Made by a program: the position numbers and the translations under genes
Source of the DNA: Flavobacteriales bacterium
GTDB taxonomy: Bacteria; Bacteroidota; Bacteroidia; Flavobacteriales_D; Crocinitomicaceae
NCBI GenBank assembly: GCA_947497485.1
Contig: CANMHB010000006.1
Location: 113,697 to 177,696, forward strand
Direction of reading: 5' to 3'
Length of the DNA stretch: 64,000 nucleotides
The notes under the pieces: generated by a model
Databases searched by the model: none
Seen by the model: only the letters and a program-made list of their open reading frames with translations
Told to the model about the DNA's origin: nothing
Part shown: positions 37,492 through 46,311 of the stretch, piece after piece
Numbering within the stretch: the stretch's first letter is position 1
Layout: each line of letters starts with the position of its first letter

Positions 37492-38517
37492 ATGAGAAGA
37501 ATTTTTTTAGTGTCTTTCTTATTAATTTCAGGATTATTTTTTGCTCAGGCTCCAACATCTAGTTTCACAGTATCAGCCAATTCAATCTGTGCTGGAGAAT
37601 GCATTGAAGTAGAAAACACCTCATCCGATGATGCCTTATCATACTCTTGGACTTTTTCAGGTGGCACTCCATCAAGTTATTCTGGGCAAAATCCAGGGCC
37701 TATTTGTTTCGATACAGATGGTACATTTACAATCACACTAACTGCCACCAATACGTTTGGTAGCAATTCTTCAAATGCAACCATTACTGTAGGTCAAATT
37801 CCGAGTATTCAAGCTACTTTAGCAGACACCTTAAGAGACACACTTGCAGCAGGACCGGATGATGACATAATTTTCTGGAAACCAATTGGAGATACAGCAA
37901 TCTGCATGTTCGATCAAGCTTATCTTTGGGTTAATGGTCTTCCAGTTGGAGGAAGTTTGATGGTTTATGAGAGTGGCGTAGTTTCAGACTCCATAACATA
38001 CACTGATTACATTAGTTCTTTAATTGGAACAGTCGATGATCCGAATGCTGCTCCAGATTCATTGAATGGGAATATCTTAACCGTTACTCCATTTTATTCA
38101 ACATGGTATGTTTTTGAATATACTGTAAACGGCTGTAAAACAAGAGATAGCCTTTTTGTCGATGTACCTTGTTTTAATGACTCTGTTAAAGTGTCCCTAC
38201 CTAATTCATTCTCTCCCAACGGCGATGGTGAAAACGATTATTTCAAAATACTAACAAACGTTGATATCGATAATAATTTTGCAAATAACAAAGATGGCGG
38301 TGCTTTTTTCGAAGGAGGAGCTATTGTTGAAGTAGACTTCAGAATTTTTGATCGATATGGCCACATGGTTTTCAGAACCACTAATCCGCATGAAGGTTGG
38401 GATGGAACCTGTAAAGGAAAACCTGTGAATCCCGCTACATATACTTATCTGTTAAGTTATAGAAGGATTGATGGCAGATCAGGAGAATTAAAAGGTAACG
38501 TAACATTGTTTAGATAG
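37492..38517 (+). CDS. PKD-domain protein with T9SS type B sorting domain
   Basis: This 341-residue protein has a signal peptide (RIFLVSFLLISGLFFAQ) and a PKD-like domain (about 25-105; SYSWTFSGGTPSSYSGQN). A middle domain of unknown type is followed by a C-terminal gliding-motility-associated (CHU_C, type B) sorting domain: VSLPNSFSPNGDGENDYFKI, FRIFDRYGHMVFRT, GWDGTCKGKPVNPATYTYLL. It should be secreted by T9SS and attached or released at the surface. It lies four bases upstream of a PorP/SprF gene, the usual secretion partner. Confidence 0.87.
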   Translation: MRRIFLVSFLLISGLFFAQAPTSSFTVSANSICAGECIEVENTSSDDALSYSWTFSGGTPSSYSGQNPGPICFDTDGTFTITLTATNTFGSNSSNATITVGQIPSIQATLADTLRDTLAAGPDDDIIFWKPIGDTAICMFDQAYLWVNGLPVGGSLMVYESGVVSDSITYTDYISSLIGTVDDPNAAPDSLNGNILTVTPFYSTWYVFEYTVNGCKTRDSLFVDVPCFNDSVKVSLPNSFSPNGDGENDYFKILTNVDIDNNFANNKDGGAFFEGGAIVEVDFRIFDRYGHMVFRTTNPHEGWDGTCKGKPVNPATYTYLLSYRRIDGRSGELKGNVTLFR

Positions 38518-38521
38518 TATT

Positions 38522-39550
38522 ATGAAAAAAATAATAACGTCTTATTTAGCCCTTTTTGTTAGCACATTACTTATTGCGCAACAAGATAAAAACTTAAGCA
38601 TTTGGTATCAGTCTCCAGTGCTTTATAACCCAGGGGCAGTTTCTACAGGTCAAGAAGATTTCAGCTTTACTACTAATTTCAGAAGTCAATGGTTAACCAT
38701 ACCTGAGCCTGGAATTGGAATGCGAACGAATACCCTAAATGCTGAATTCAAAATTCAAGATGGTTTGATGGGAACGAATAATTTCGGAATTGGATTGAAT
38801 GTTTTAAACGATCAAACAGGTGATGCTAAGATGATGACCACTAGCGTTTCTATTCCTATTAATTACACGATGCAATTGGACAAGCGAAACAAATTATCTG
38901 TAGGAGTTTCACCTGGATTTTACCAACAGAGCATTGACAGAAGTGCCCAAACTTGGGAAACTGATTGGAACGGAAATGCTTATGTTCCTGGAAAGAATAC
39001 AGAACTTGGTCTTAATAATTCCTATGGCTCAATCGACCTTGGAACAGGCGTTTTTTACCAGCACGAATACAGAAATAAAACAAGAGTTTATGGTGGACTA
39101 GCATTTAATCATTTAACTCGTCAAAAAATTAATTTTTCATTTGGAGGAGATCGTATGTATATTAATACTGTCTTATCTGCAGGTGCGGATATTACTACAC
39201 GAAAGAGAGATTTGCGCGTTCAACCTAATGTAATTTATTTTAAAACTGGACCAGGGTATAATTTGATGGCCGGTGTTTCACTTGAACACATTTTAAGAGA
39301 GGGGTCTGAAATTACGACAATAAATAAAACCGTTTGTGTTAACTATGGTTTTTACTACAGACACAAAGATGCAATTTCAACAACCTTTGGTTTTAAAATT
39401 AAAGGTATTCGAGTTGGTTTAGCTTTTGATGCGAATATTAGTTATTTGAGTCAAGCTACCAATAGCATCGGTGCAGTAGAAGTTTATTTTAAATCAATGC
39501 ACTTGTATAAAAAATCTGGTTCTAAAGGAAAAATTAAGAAACTAAGTTAA
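38522..39550 (+). CDS. PorP/SprF family T9SS membrane protein
   Basis: This 342-residue protein has a signal peptide (SYLALFVSTLLIAQQ), then the PorP/SprF pattern. WYQSPVLYNPGAVSTGQEDF near the N-terminus is followed by strands and FGIGLNVLNDQTGDAKMMTT. The last third includes VSLEHILREGSE and GFKIKGIRVGLAFDANIS, a barrel-like end. It probably secretes the type B protein encoded just upstream. It converges on the ACC-deaminase-like gene with three bases between the stops. Confidence 0.9.
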   Translation: MKKIITSYLALFVSTLLIAQQDKNLSIWYQSPVLYNPGAVSTGQEDFSFTTNFRSQWLTIPEPGIGMRTNTLNAEFKIQDGLMGTNNFGIGLNVLNDQTGDAKMMTTSVSIPINYTMQLDKRNKLSVGVSPGFYQQSIDRSAQTWETDWNGNAYVPGKNTELGLNNSYGSIDLGTGVFYQHEYRNKTRVYGGLAFNHLTRQKINFSFGGDRMYINTVLSAGADITTRKRDLRVQPNVIYFKTGPGYNLMAGVSLEHILREGSEITTINKTVCVNYGFYYRHKDAISTTFGFKIKGIRVGLAFDANISYLSQATNSIGAVEVYFKSMHLYKKSGSKGKIKKLS

Positions 39551-39553
39551 TTT

Positions 39554-40459
39554 TTATTCAGAATAATTATTGAGTCCTCCCGTATGTACGAAGAGGACTT
39601 TTTTATTTTCTATGAACTTATTTGATTCTATGAACTCCTTTAAGGCATACATAGCTTTTCCTGTATAAACTGGTTCAATTCTAAAATTATTAAGGCTATT
39701 AAACTCTTCAATAAACAAATTTAACTCGTTAGTTCCTTTGGCATACCCTCCAAAATGAAAGTCATCCAAAACAATTATTTTATGCTGGACTTTAGAAAAT
39801 TTCTCATCATCTCTTAGCAAATTTTTCATTTCTCCAAGGGCATCAAATCCTTTCAAAACAGGTACGACAATCAATTTTTGCCAATCTTTTAAATTCAAAG
39901 CAATACCTAAACTTGTTGTTGAAGTTCCTTGGGCAACAACTACATAATCAAAATCCAAATTGGAAACAATTTCCTGAGAACCAATTATTCCTTCGGAATT
40001 TGCTCCTCCCTCAGGAACGGACCAAAACGATGATCCGCGAAAATCAATTCTTCCCGTTGCTTTTTTTTGAGTAAAATATTCGTAGCGAGTTACAAACAAT
40101 AGTTCCATACCTAAAGCTGCACAACGCGAAATTAACCCATTAGAATATTTAGTAAGTTCCTCTCCCCTAACCACACCAACACTTTTCAGGTTTAACAAAT
40201 TACATGCGGAAGCAACTGCTAGTAAATGATTAGAAAACGCACCACCGAAAGTTAGAATTCCTTCACATTGATTATCAAAACAAGATTTCAAGTTATACTT
40301 TAGCTTACGTAATTTATTTCCCGAAAATTCTGAATGAATTAAATCATCACGTTTCACGAACAATTTAATATTTGAATCGTTTACACTTTGAATTTTAAAT
40401 TCATGTAAGATTGATTTTTTCAAATATTCATCTAAAATTTCCAAATTGAATTGACTCAT
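39554..40459 (-). CDS. ACC deaminase/D-cysteine desulfhydrase family PLP enzyme
   Basis: This 301-residue PLP-dependent enzyme of the tryptophan-synthase beta fold has the GNKLRKL motif with the Schiff-base Lys49. FGGAFSNHLLAVASA and AQGTSTTSLGIALNL follow, the latter binding phosphate. Family members deaminate 1-aminocyclopropane-1-carboxylate or release sulfide from D-cysteine; D-cysteine desulfhydrase is the commoner bacterial role, but either may hold. The ATG at 40459 is preferred to a TTG 36 bases upstream. That ATG overlaps the DUF5522 start on the other strand inside one CATG. Confidence 0.82.
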   Translation of the reverse strand: MSQFNLEILDEYLKKSILHEFKIQSVNDSNIKLFVKRDDLIHSEFSGNKLRKLKYNLKSCFDNQCEGILTFGGAFSNHLLAVASACNLLNLKSVGVVRGEELTKYSNGLISRCAALGMELLFVTRYEYFTQKKATGRIDFRGSSFWSVPEGGANSEGIIGSQEIVSNLDFDYVVVAQGTSTTSLGIALNLKDWQKLIVVPVLKGFDALGEMKNLLRDDEKFSKVQHKIIVLDDFHFGGYAKGTNELNLFIEEFNSLNNFRIEPVYTGKAMYALKEFIESNKFIENKKVLFVHTGGLNNYSE

Positions 40460-40652
40460 GAGCGAGGATTTATCGGGTTTCTCAAAAAAAAACAATTTAA
40501 GTAAGGAAGATTACTACCTGAGCGAAGAAGGATATATCATTTTTACCGAGGCTTATCATTTAAAAAGAGGTTATTGTTGTAAAAGTGGCTGCAAACATTG
40601 TCCCTATGGATATGATAAAAAAACTGGGCAATTTATAAAGAAAAAGGACTAA
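40458..40652 (+). CDS. DUF5522 small Cys-rich protein
   Basis: This 64-residue protein has a Tyr-rich middle (DYYLSEEGYIIFTEAYHL) and a Cys-rich end, GYCCKSGCKHCPYGY, with Cys40, 41, 45 and 48. This resembles DUF5522 proteins of Bacteroidota. The close Cys and His suggest metal binding, which is inference. Its ATG shares CATG with the ATG of the gene on the other strand. Its stop overlaps that of the acyltransferase gene by four bases. Confidence 0.72.
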   Translation: MSEDLSGFSKKNNLSKEDYYLSEEGYIIFTEAYHLKRGYCCKSGCKHCPYGYDKKTGQFIKKKD

Positions 40653-41197
40653 TCAATTCCATTTTCAGGAAATCTTCCTTTGTATTCACGCAAAATACTT
40701 TTAATATAACGGATATCTTCATCCACATTGCCAGTTGGATGGATAATACTATGAAATCCGCCAATTTTACGCTTGTAATCCATATAACAGATGTAAATCG
40801 GAACGTTTGCTTTTTGCGCAATGAAATAAAAACCCTTTTTCCAATTCGGATTGTAGCTTCTCGTTCCCTCAGGCGTAAATACCAAGAACATGGTTTCATT
40901 CTCATTGAAAAACTTCACTGCAGTTTCTGTTAAATTATTTCGCTGCTTTCGATCAACCGGTACTCCTCCCATTGCTTTTAAAATCCAACCAAGGGGAGGG
41001 AAAAAAAGTTCCTTTTTTATTAAAAATCTTCCTTTTACGCCATAACTTATGAAAGCCATTTTACCTAAAACAAAGTCCCAATTCGACGTATGTGGTCCAA
41101 CAACAATGACACATTTCTTAATCCCTTCAGGTGTTCGCTCATCAATCTTCCAACCAATTAACCAAAAAATAAATCGTACAATTTTCTTCATATTCAA
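40649..41197 (-). CDS. 1-acyl-sn-glycerol-3-phosphate acyltransferase-like (PlsC family)
   Basis: This 182-residue acyltransferase has HX4D at His36-Asp41 (GPHTSNWD), which is the catalytic block, and FTPEGTRSYNPNWKKG with Glu110 as the second block. It lacks the long membrane helix of E. coli PlsC and is short. Close Bacteroidota homologs carry the same HTSNWDF motif, so it may act on an ornithine- or glycerophospholipid substrate; this is inference. It lies among non-related genes. Confidence 0.8.
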   Translation of the reverse strand: MNMKKIVRFIFWLIGWKIDERTPEGIKKCVIVVGPHTSNWDFVLGKMAFISYGVKGRFLIKKELFFPPLGWILKAMGGVPVDRKQRNNLTETAVKFFNENETMFLVFTPEGTRSYNPNWKKGFYFIAQKANVPIYICYMDYKRKIGGFHSIIHPTGNVDEDIRYIKSILREYKGRFPENGID

Positions 41198-41233
41198 AAT
41201 TAATCAATTCAAGTTTGCATTACCTTTACAAAG

Positions 41234-42481
41234 ATGAATAAATGGAAAGAAACCATATCAATATTATTTATTTCAGCTTGTTTCATTGGAATTATTATTC
41301 TTACTAGAACACAAATAAAATCGAACCAAGAACTTGTTGTTAATCTTCCTCAAAGCACTAAGTTGCATATTTTGATTAACGGATATAATTTTTTTGAAGA
41401 AGTCGTTTTTTCAGAATTATTTGAACACAAAGACGAAATTGTAATCGAAAAAATCAAAGATTTATTCAAAAAACGAAAAAAGCGTAAATCAAATCTACAA
41501 GAATTAAATATCGACTACACCAAGCCAATTGAACTTGTACAAATTGAATACAAATCAAAAAATGTTGTGGTCTTGAAATTCAACATTGACAACCTAACTG
41601 AATTCGATAAAAATATAAATAACAACCATTTACCAATATTTCGCATCAAAGAAAACAGTTTTCTAATTTTGAATAGTCCAAATAAAAACCTAGACAAAAT
41701 AAAGGAGATTTTTAAGACCAATCAATTTAGTTATCATCTAAAAAATGATCTGTCGAAACAAGTTATTTCTCGTTTTCAAAACACGAAGCTTATTTCAAAA
41801 AGTGCTATTCAATTCGATAAGAATAAAATTTTGATAGATATTTCCTCTGATTTAATTGATAATAAACATAATGTTTTATGCCCAAGGGGTTTTCATTTTT
41901 CCACATCTATCAATTTAAATAACAATCTTCCTTTCAAGAGCCATTTGGCTCAAATAATCAAGTTTGAAGAATTAGAATATATTTCATTAAACTACCTTGG
42001 ACTAAAAATGACCGATGATGATCTTGTTCCAGCTGTACCGAGATTTGAAGCAATTTGTACTTACAAAAATTCGACGCAAGCCGATTCTCTGATTCAAAGA
42101 GTATTATATGAAATGAAGGCGCCAATAGACAAAAAAGAAATAGATGAATATAGCTTAGCTGATCAGCGAATTAAGTTTAAGCAATTAGATAGTAATCAAT
42201 TTGTTATATCTACACTAGAAGATGACTACAAATTAAAAAATATAGAACTAAATCCCTATTTTACAGGAAACCCAAGAAATTTAATCCTCGTCGAAAACGC
42301 AGGATGGAAAGGATTATTCTTAGAATTAATTCCCACTTTCAAAGCAACTAAGAACCTTTTGGACGACAACATTCAAGTAAAAACAAAAAGAACTGGAGTT
42401 AAGGCCCAACAAATATCAATCACATTTAAACAGAAGCAGTCACTTCACGAATTATTGAAATTCGCATTGAACTTTATATGA
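41234..42481 (+). CDS. Membrane-anchored hypothetical protein
   Basis: This 415-residue protein has an N-terminal helix (ISILFISACFIGIIILT) with no cleavage site, so it is probably inner-membrane anchored with a periplasmic body. The body starts near LPQSTKLHILINGYNF, has a very basic block (KDLFKKRKKRKSN at about 77-89), and continues with mixed alpha/beta segments. I do not recognise the family. It is followed by a good hairpin terminator and is divergent from the acyltransferase gene. Confidence 0.6.
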   Translation: MNKWKETISILFISACFIGIIILTRTQIKSNQELVVNLPQSTKLHILINGYNFFEEVVFSELFEHKDEIVIEKIKDLFKKRKKRKSNLQELNIDYTKPIELVQIEYKSKNVVVLKFNIDNLTEFDKNINNNHLPIFRIKENSFLILNSPNKNLDKIKEIFKTNQFSYHLKNDLSKQVISRFQNTKLISKSAIQFDKNKILIDISSDLIDNKHNVLCPRGFHFSTSINLNNNLPFKSHLAQIIKFEELEYISLNYLGLKMTDDDLVPAVPRFEAICTYKNSTQADSLIQRVLYEMKAPIDKKEIDEYSLADQRIKFKQLDSNQFVISTLEDDYKLKNIELNPYFTGNPRNLILVENAGWKGLFLELIPTFKATKNLLDDNIQVKTKRTGVKAQQISITFKQKQSLHELLKFALNFI

Positions 42482-42493
42482 AAACCTTAATAA

Positions 42494-42524
42494 AAATGGC
42501 TGTCTCATATTGAAACAGCCATTT
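42494..42524. terminator. Bidirectional hairpin terminator between hypothetical gene and glnA
   Basis: A perfect 10-bp inverted repeat AAATGGCTGT / ACAGCCATTT with an 11-base loop lies between two convergent stops, flanked by T-rich and A-rich sequence. It can end both transcripts. Confidence 0.85.
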
Positions 42525-42545
42525 CTTTGGTAGACGTAGGTAAAC

Positions 42546-44732
42546 TTACCTTGTAAACAATAACTCTCTGAATTTTGGTAAAGGCCATAATTCATCTTCT
42601 ACTAATAATTCTAGTTTATCTGCATGATATCTAATTTCGTCAAAATATGACTTTACTTTATCACAATACGCCAATGCCTTTTTCTCGGCATCATCAATTT
42701 TATTAGCCAATTTTCTTTGTTGAAGCATGGCATCCGAAGCAGATTTCATTTTATTCATATGTGTTGAAATCTCTTGAATGAGCGAAATTTGAGCTTTTGC
42801 TGATTCCTTACCTACTTTATCTCCTAATATTGAAATTAATCCTTGAACATTCTGAATCAATTTATTTTGATATTCAACGACTGCTGGTATGAAATGATTT
42901 TGGGTTAAATCACCCATCAAACGTGATTCAATTTGAATTTTCAATACATAATTTTCAAATTCAATCTCTCTTCTTGCATCAAGTTCTCTTTCCGATAAAA
43001 CACCCATTTCCTCGAAAAGTTTAGCTACTTTTTTATCATGCCAAACCTGAAGCGCTCTCGGTGTATCTTTTAGATTAGACAAACCTCTTTTTTCGGCATC
43101 CTTCACCCATTCATCACCATAACCATTACCTTCGAAACGAATTTTCTTCGACTGTTTGATTAAAACTTGAAGTTCTTTGAGAATAGCTTCATCTTTGGAT
43201 TCTCCTTTATCAATGCGAGCATCAACTGACTTCTTAAATTCTTTCAATTGCTTCGCCATAATTGTGTTTAGCACAATCATAGCAGAACCACAATTCGCTG
43301 ATGAACCAACTGCTCTAAATTCAAACTTGTTACCTGTAAATGCAAACGGAGAAGTTCGATTTCTGTCCGTATTATCCAACAATATTTGTGGGATTTTTCC
43401 GATGTTTAATTTTAATTCCGTTTTATCTTGTGGCGTCATTTTTCCAGCCTTGATATTCTTTTCTAAGTCGTCAAGCACTGAAGACAATTGTGAACCTATG
43501 AATGCCGAAATAATTGCTGGAGGAGCTTCATTCGCGCCCAAACGATGATCATTGCCCGCAGAAGCGATAGCAGCGCGTAAAAGGTCTGCATTATCATGAA
43601 TTGCTTTAATGGTATTTACAAAAAATGTAAGGAACTGAAGGTTGGTCTTTGGATTTTTTCCAGGTGCTAAAAGGTTAACTCCAGTATTCGTACTTAAAGA
43701 CCAATTGTTATGTTTACCTGATCCATTAACACCCGCGAAAGGTTTTTCATGTAGAAGCACTCGAAAATCATGTTTCCTAGCGATTTTCTCCATTAGATCC
43801 ATCAAAAGTAAATTGTGGTCGTTTGCCAAGTTACACTCCTCAAAAATTGGAGCACACTCAAACTGATTTGGGGCAACTTCATTATGACGAGTTGTTACAG
43901 GGATTCCCAATAGCAAAGATTCCACCTCAAATTCACGCATAAAAGCATTTACTCTTTCGGGAATAGATCCAAAATAGTGATCTTCTAATTGCTGGCCTTT
44001 AGCCGGAGCGTGACCAAAAAGCGCTCTTCCAGTTAGCATTAAGTCCGGACGAGCATTAAATAATGCCTGATCTATTAAAAAATATTCTTGTTCCCAACCC
44101 AATGTCGCTTGAACTTTTGTAACATTTTTATCAAAATATTGACAAACCTCAACGGCAGCTAAGTCAACAGCATGCAAAGCTTTTAAAAGAGGCATTTTGT
44201 AATCCAAAGACTCACCAGTATAAGAAATAAAAATTGTCGGGATACAAAGCGTTTTTCCAATTACAAATGCTGGTGATGAAGGATCCCAAGCCGTGTAACC
44301 TCTAGCCTCAAAAGTATTTCGGATTCCACCATTTGGGAATGATGAAGCGTCAGGCTCCTGTTGAACAAGCATATCACCATCAAATCGTTCGATCGCCTTT
44401 CCTGGTCCGATTGGCTTGAAAAAAGCATCATGTTTCTCTGCTGTTGCACCTGTTAAAGGTTGAAACCAGTGAGTGTAATGTGTCGCACCTTTTGAAATTG
44501 CCCAATCTTTCATTGCTGAAGCTACCTGATCCGCATTTTTTCGATCGAGTCGAGTGCCATTATTGATGGATTCCATCATAGATTTATACGTATCTGAAGG
44601 CAAATACTCACGCATTACATCAATATGAAATACATTTCTACCGAATAACTCAGATAATTTTCCATCAAACTCAATGTGCTTTGGTTCACGATTCAAAACA
44701 TCTTGATACGCTTTTAGTCTTTTTGTAGCCAT
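42546..44732 (-). CDS. Glutamine synthetase, type III
   Basis: This 728-residue enzyme makes glutamine from glutamate and ammonia with ATP. It is GSIII (GlnN) by length and motifs. The start is ATKRLKAYQDVLNREPKHIE. The signature NGSGKHNNWS is at 336-345, LGANEAPPAI lies further on, and a long C-terminal helical part is characteristic of GSIII. Starting at ATG 44732 gives a typical GSIII N-terminus. A longer frame to 44792 would begin upstream of the promoter and is rejected. No PII gene is adjacent. Confidence 0.95.
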   Translation of the reverse strand: MATKRLKAYQDVLNREPKHIEFDGKLSELFGRNVFHIDVMREYLPSDTYKSMMESINNGTRLDRKNADQVASAMKDWAISKGATHYTHWFQPLTGATAEKHDAFFKPIGPGKAIERFDGDMLVQQEPDASSFPNGGIRNTFEARGYTAWDPSSPAFVIGKTLCIPTIFISYTGESLDYKMPLLKALHAVDLAAVEVCQYFDKNVTKVQATLGWEQEYFLIDQALFNARPDLMLTGRALFGHAPAKGQQLEDHYFGSIPERVNAFMREFEVESLLLGIPVTTRHNEVAPNQFECAPIFEECNLANDHNLLLMDLMEKIARKHDFRVLLHEKPFAGVNGSGKHNNWSLSTNTGVNLLAPGKNPKTNLQFLTFFVNTIKAIHDNADLLRAAIASAGNDHRLGANEAPPAIISAFIGSQLSSVLDDLEKNIKAGKMTPQDKTELKLNIGKIPQILLDNTDRNRTSPFAFTGNKFEFRAVGSSANCGSAMIVLNTIMAKQLKEFKKSVDARIDKGESKDEAILKELQVLIKQSKKIRFEGNGYGDEWVKDAEKRGLSNLKDTPRALQVWHDKKVAKLFEEMGVLSERELDARREIEFENYVLKIQIESRLMGDLTQNHFIPAVVEYQNKLIQNVQGLISILGDKVGKESAKAQISLIQEISTHMNKMKSASDAMLQQRKLANKIDDAEKKALAYCDKVKSYFDEIRYHADKLELLVEDELWPLPKFRELLFTR

Positions 44733-44747
44733 TTTTATCTTTTTTTG

Positions 44748-44777
44748 CAAAGATACACCTATTTTTGGTGCATCAAA
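44748..44777 (-). promoter_or_regulatory. Putative promoter of glutamine synthetase
   Basis: The minus strand carries TTTG (44777-44774), an 18-base spacer and TATCTTTG (44755-44748), the Bacteroidota consensus pair. The -7 is 15 bases before ATG 44732. It is the best promoter match in the window. Confidence 0.65.
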
Positions 44778-44944
44778 GTAAAATAATATCATATTTTATC
44801 AACAGACCCCTATTTTTTAAAGGGTCATTTTATATTTTTATGTTTTTTGAACGATATCTTATATTTTATTAATTCACTATATTTGAGGAATTCATTATCA
44901 AAATCAATACGACAATTCAAAAAACAACTAAGATTTATAACAGT

Positions 44945-45562
44945 ATGAAACAAAAATTACATTTATTCATTTGTACATTGATGTTGTTACCAATTTTAAT
45001 TGGGTGCCCTAGAAACGAACAAAAAAAGGCAGCCCGAGAGATTTATCAAAATAATATGGACCTTAATTTCAAAGATTGCTACAATATCACTTTTAATTCG
45101 CTCCAGTTCGATTTACCAAAGAAATTTAATAATATAGATTACATAGATGTTTGCAGCAATGGAAAAGAATGTAAAACCTATGGAATTGATGAATTGAATT
45201 TGTATTTTGGAATTTCTGAAATAAAAGCAAATGAATTATCAAACATTCACTATTTAACCAAAATAAATAACTCGCTTGAAGCCATTCAATATGATGCAGT
45301 CGGAAAAAGAACTAAATCCATAGGCTCAAACACTAAAGTTTCCGAAGTCGTAAAATTCAAACATAAACTTCCCATAATTTATCAATCATTAATCGAACCT
45401 TTTGTGAAAAGGTACACTTTTGAAAGTGATTATTCTTCCATCTATTTTGTGGCAACGATTCAGAAAAATAATCAGTTTTTTGTAATTCAATTCTGCGGAA
45501 AGGCAGATAAAATGAATTATTTTCTAGATGATTTCGAGACCATTTTATCATCTATTAAGTAG
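44945..45562 (+). CDS. Hypothetical lipoprotein
   Basis: This 205-residue protein has a signal sequence with lipobox ILIGC (Cys22). The mature part begins with PRNEQKKAAREIYQNN, then strand-rich sequence with paired cysteines (CSNGKECKTYG). No family is recognised. It is six bases upstream of the Nudix gene, so the two may be co-transcribed. Confidence 0.6.
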   Translation: MKQKLHLFICTLMLLPILIGCPRNEQKKAAREIYQNNMDLNFKDCYNITFNSLQFDLPKKFNNIDYIDVCSNGKECKTYGIDELNLYFGISEIKANELSNIHYLTKINNSLEAIQYDAVGKRTKSIGSNTKVSEVVKFKHKLPIIYQSLIEPFVKRYTFESDYSSIYFVATIQKNNQFFVIQFCGKADKMNYFLDDFETILSSIK

Positions 45563-45568
45563 TTCGTT

Positions 45569-46180
45569 GTGGATTTTATTCAAAGCCTTTTTAAAGAACT
45601 TGAAGATCTTCCTGGAATATCTGCTCACAAAAAGTTCTATCCACTTCGTTTTACGCAAACCGAAAAACCAATCAATCCTAAATTGTCAGCTGTAGCAATT
45701 CACTTATTTAACAAAAATAAGGAGTGGTATTTCATCGTAATTGAACGATCAGAATACGACGGACATCACAGCAAACAAATTGCTTTTCCCGGTGGTAAGA
45801 TGGATCCATCCGATTCAACATTAGAGGAAACTGCACGACGAGAATCCATAGAGGAAATAAATATAAAAATGGATCATGCTAAAATTGTTGGGAAAATTAC
45901 TCCCGTATATATACCGATTTCAAATTTCGAAGTTCATCCGTACATTTTCGCTCACTCAGATGAGCCGACATTAAAAGCATCTATTGACGAAGTCAACGAA
46001 ATCGTATTTATAAAATGTTCGGATTTGTTGGATGATAAAAATTTAAAATACACTGATATTGAAATCACCAAAGGTTCTACTATGAAAAAAGTTCCTTGTT
46101 TTACACTTGAGAATAAAATAATATGGGGAGCTACCGCATTGATTTTGAGTGAAATTAAAGAACTACTAAAAAGACTTTAA
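45569..46180 (+). CDS. Nudix hydrolase, CoA pyrophosphatase-like (NudL)
   Basis: This 203-residue protein starts at GTG, with no in-frame ATG before the catalytic region. The Nudix segment IAFPGGKMDPSDSTLEETAR (71-90), continuing into RESIEEI, has the NudL/CoA diphosphatase form: GGxxDxxDxS, then TAxRE and EE. The upstream KQIAFPGG is the family signature. It would hydrolyse CoA or derivatives at the diphosphate. A strong hairpin terminator follows. Confidence 0.85.
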   Translation: MDFIQSLFKELEDLPGISAHKKFYPLRFTQTEKPINPKLSAVAIHLFNKNKEWYFIVIERSEYDGHHSKQIAFPGGKMDPSDSTLEETARRESIEEINIKMDHAKIVGKITPVYIPISNFEVHPYIFAHSDEPTLKASIDEVNEIVFIKCSDLLDDKNLKYTDIEITKGSTMKKVPCFTLENKIIWGATALILSEIKELLKRL

Positions 46181-46186
46181 AAACAA

Positions 46187-46218
46187 AAAGAGGAACAAAC
46201 CTTGACTTGTTCCTCTTT
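46187..46218. terminator. Hairpin terminator after Nudix gene
   Basis: A perfect 12-bp inverted repeat AAAGAGGAACAA / TTGTTCCTCTTT with an 8-base loop lies just beyond the stop at 46180, ending in TTT. An A-rich run precedes the first arm, so it could also stop minus-strand transcription leaving mnmD. Confidence 0.85.
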
Positions 46219-46311
46219 CTGCTAAACCATGCTAAAACTATAAAACTCGAAAATTACCACTATGAAAAGTAATTTTCATTGCAAAAGTATAATACAATTT
46301 TGAACTACCAA

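Noticed and set aside
44805..44826. Short inverted repeat GACCC / GGGTC upstream of the glutamine synthetase promoter
   Set aside because: Only five pairs with a long loop. It could be an operator, but nothing else supports that.
45569..45571. GTG start of the Nudix gene
   Set aside because: I looked for an ATG start nearer the fold. None exists in frame before the catalytic region, so GTG is kept rather than treated as an anomaly.
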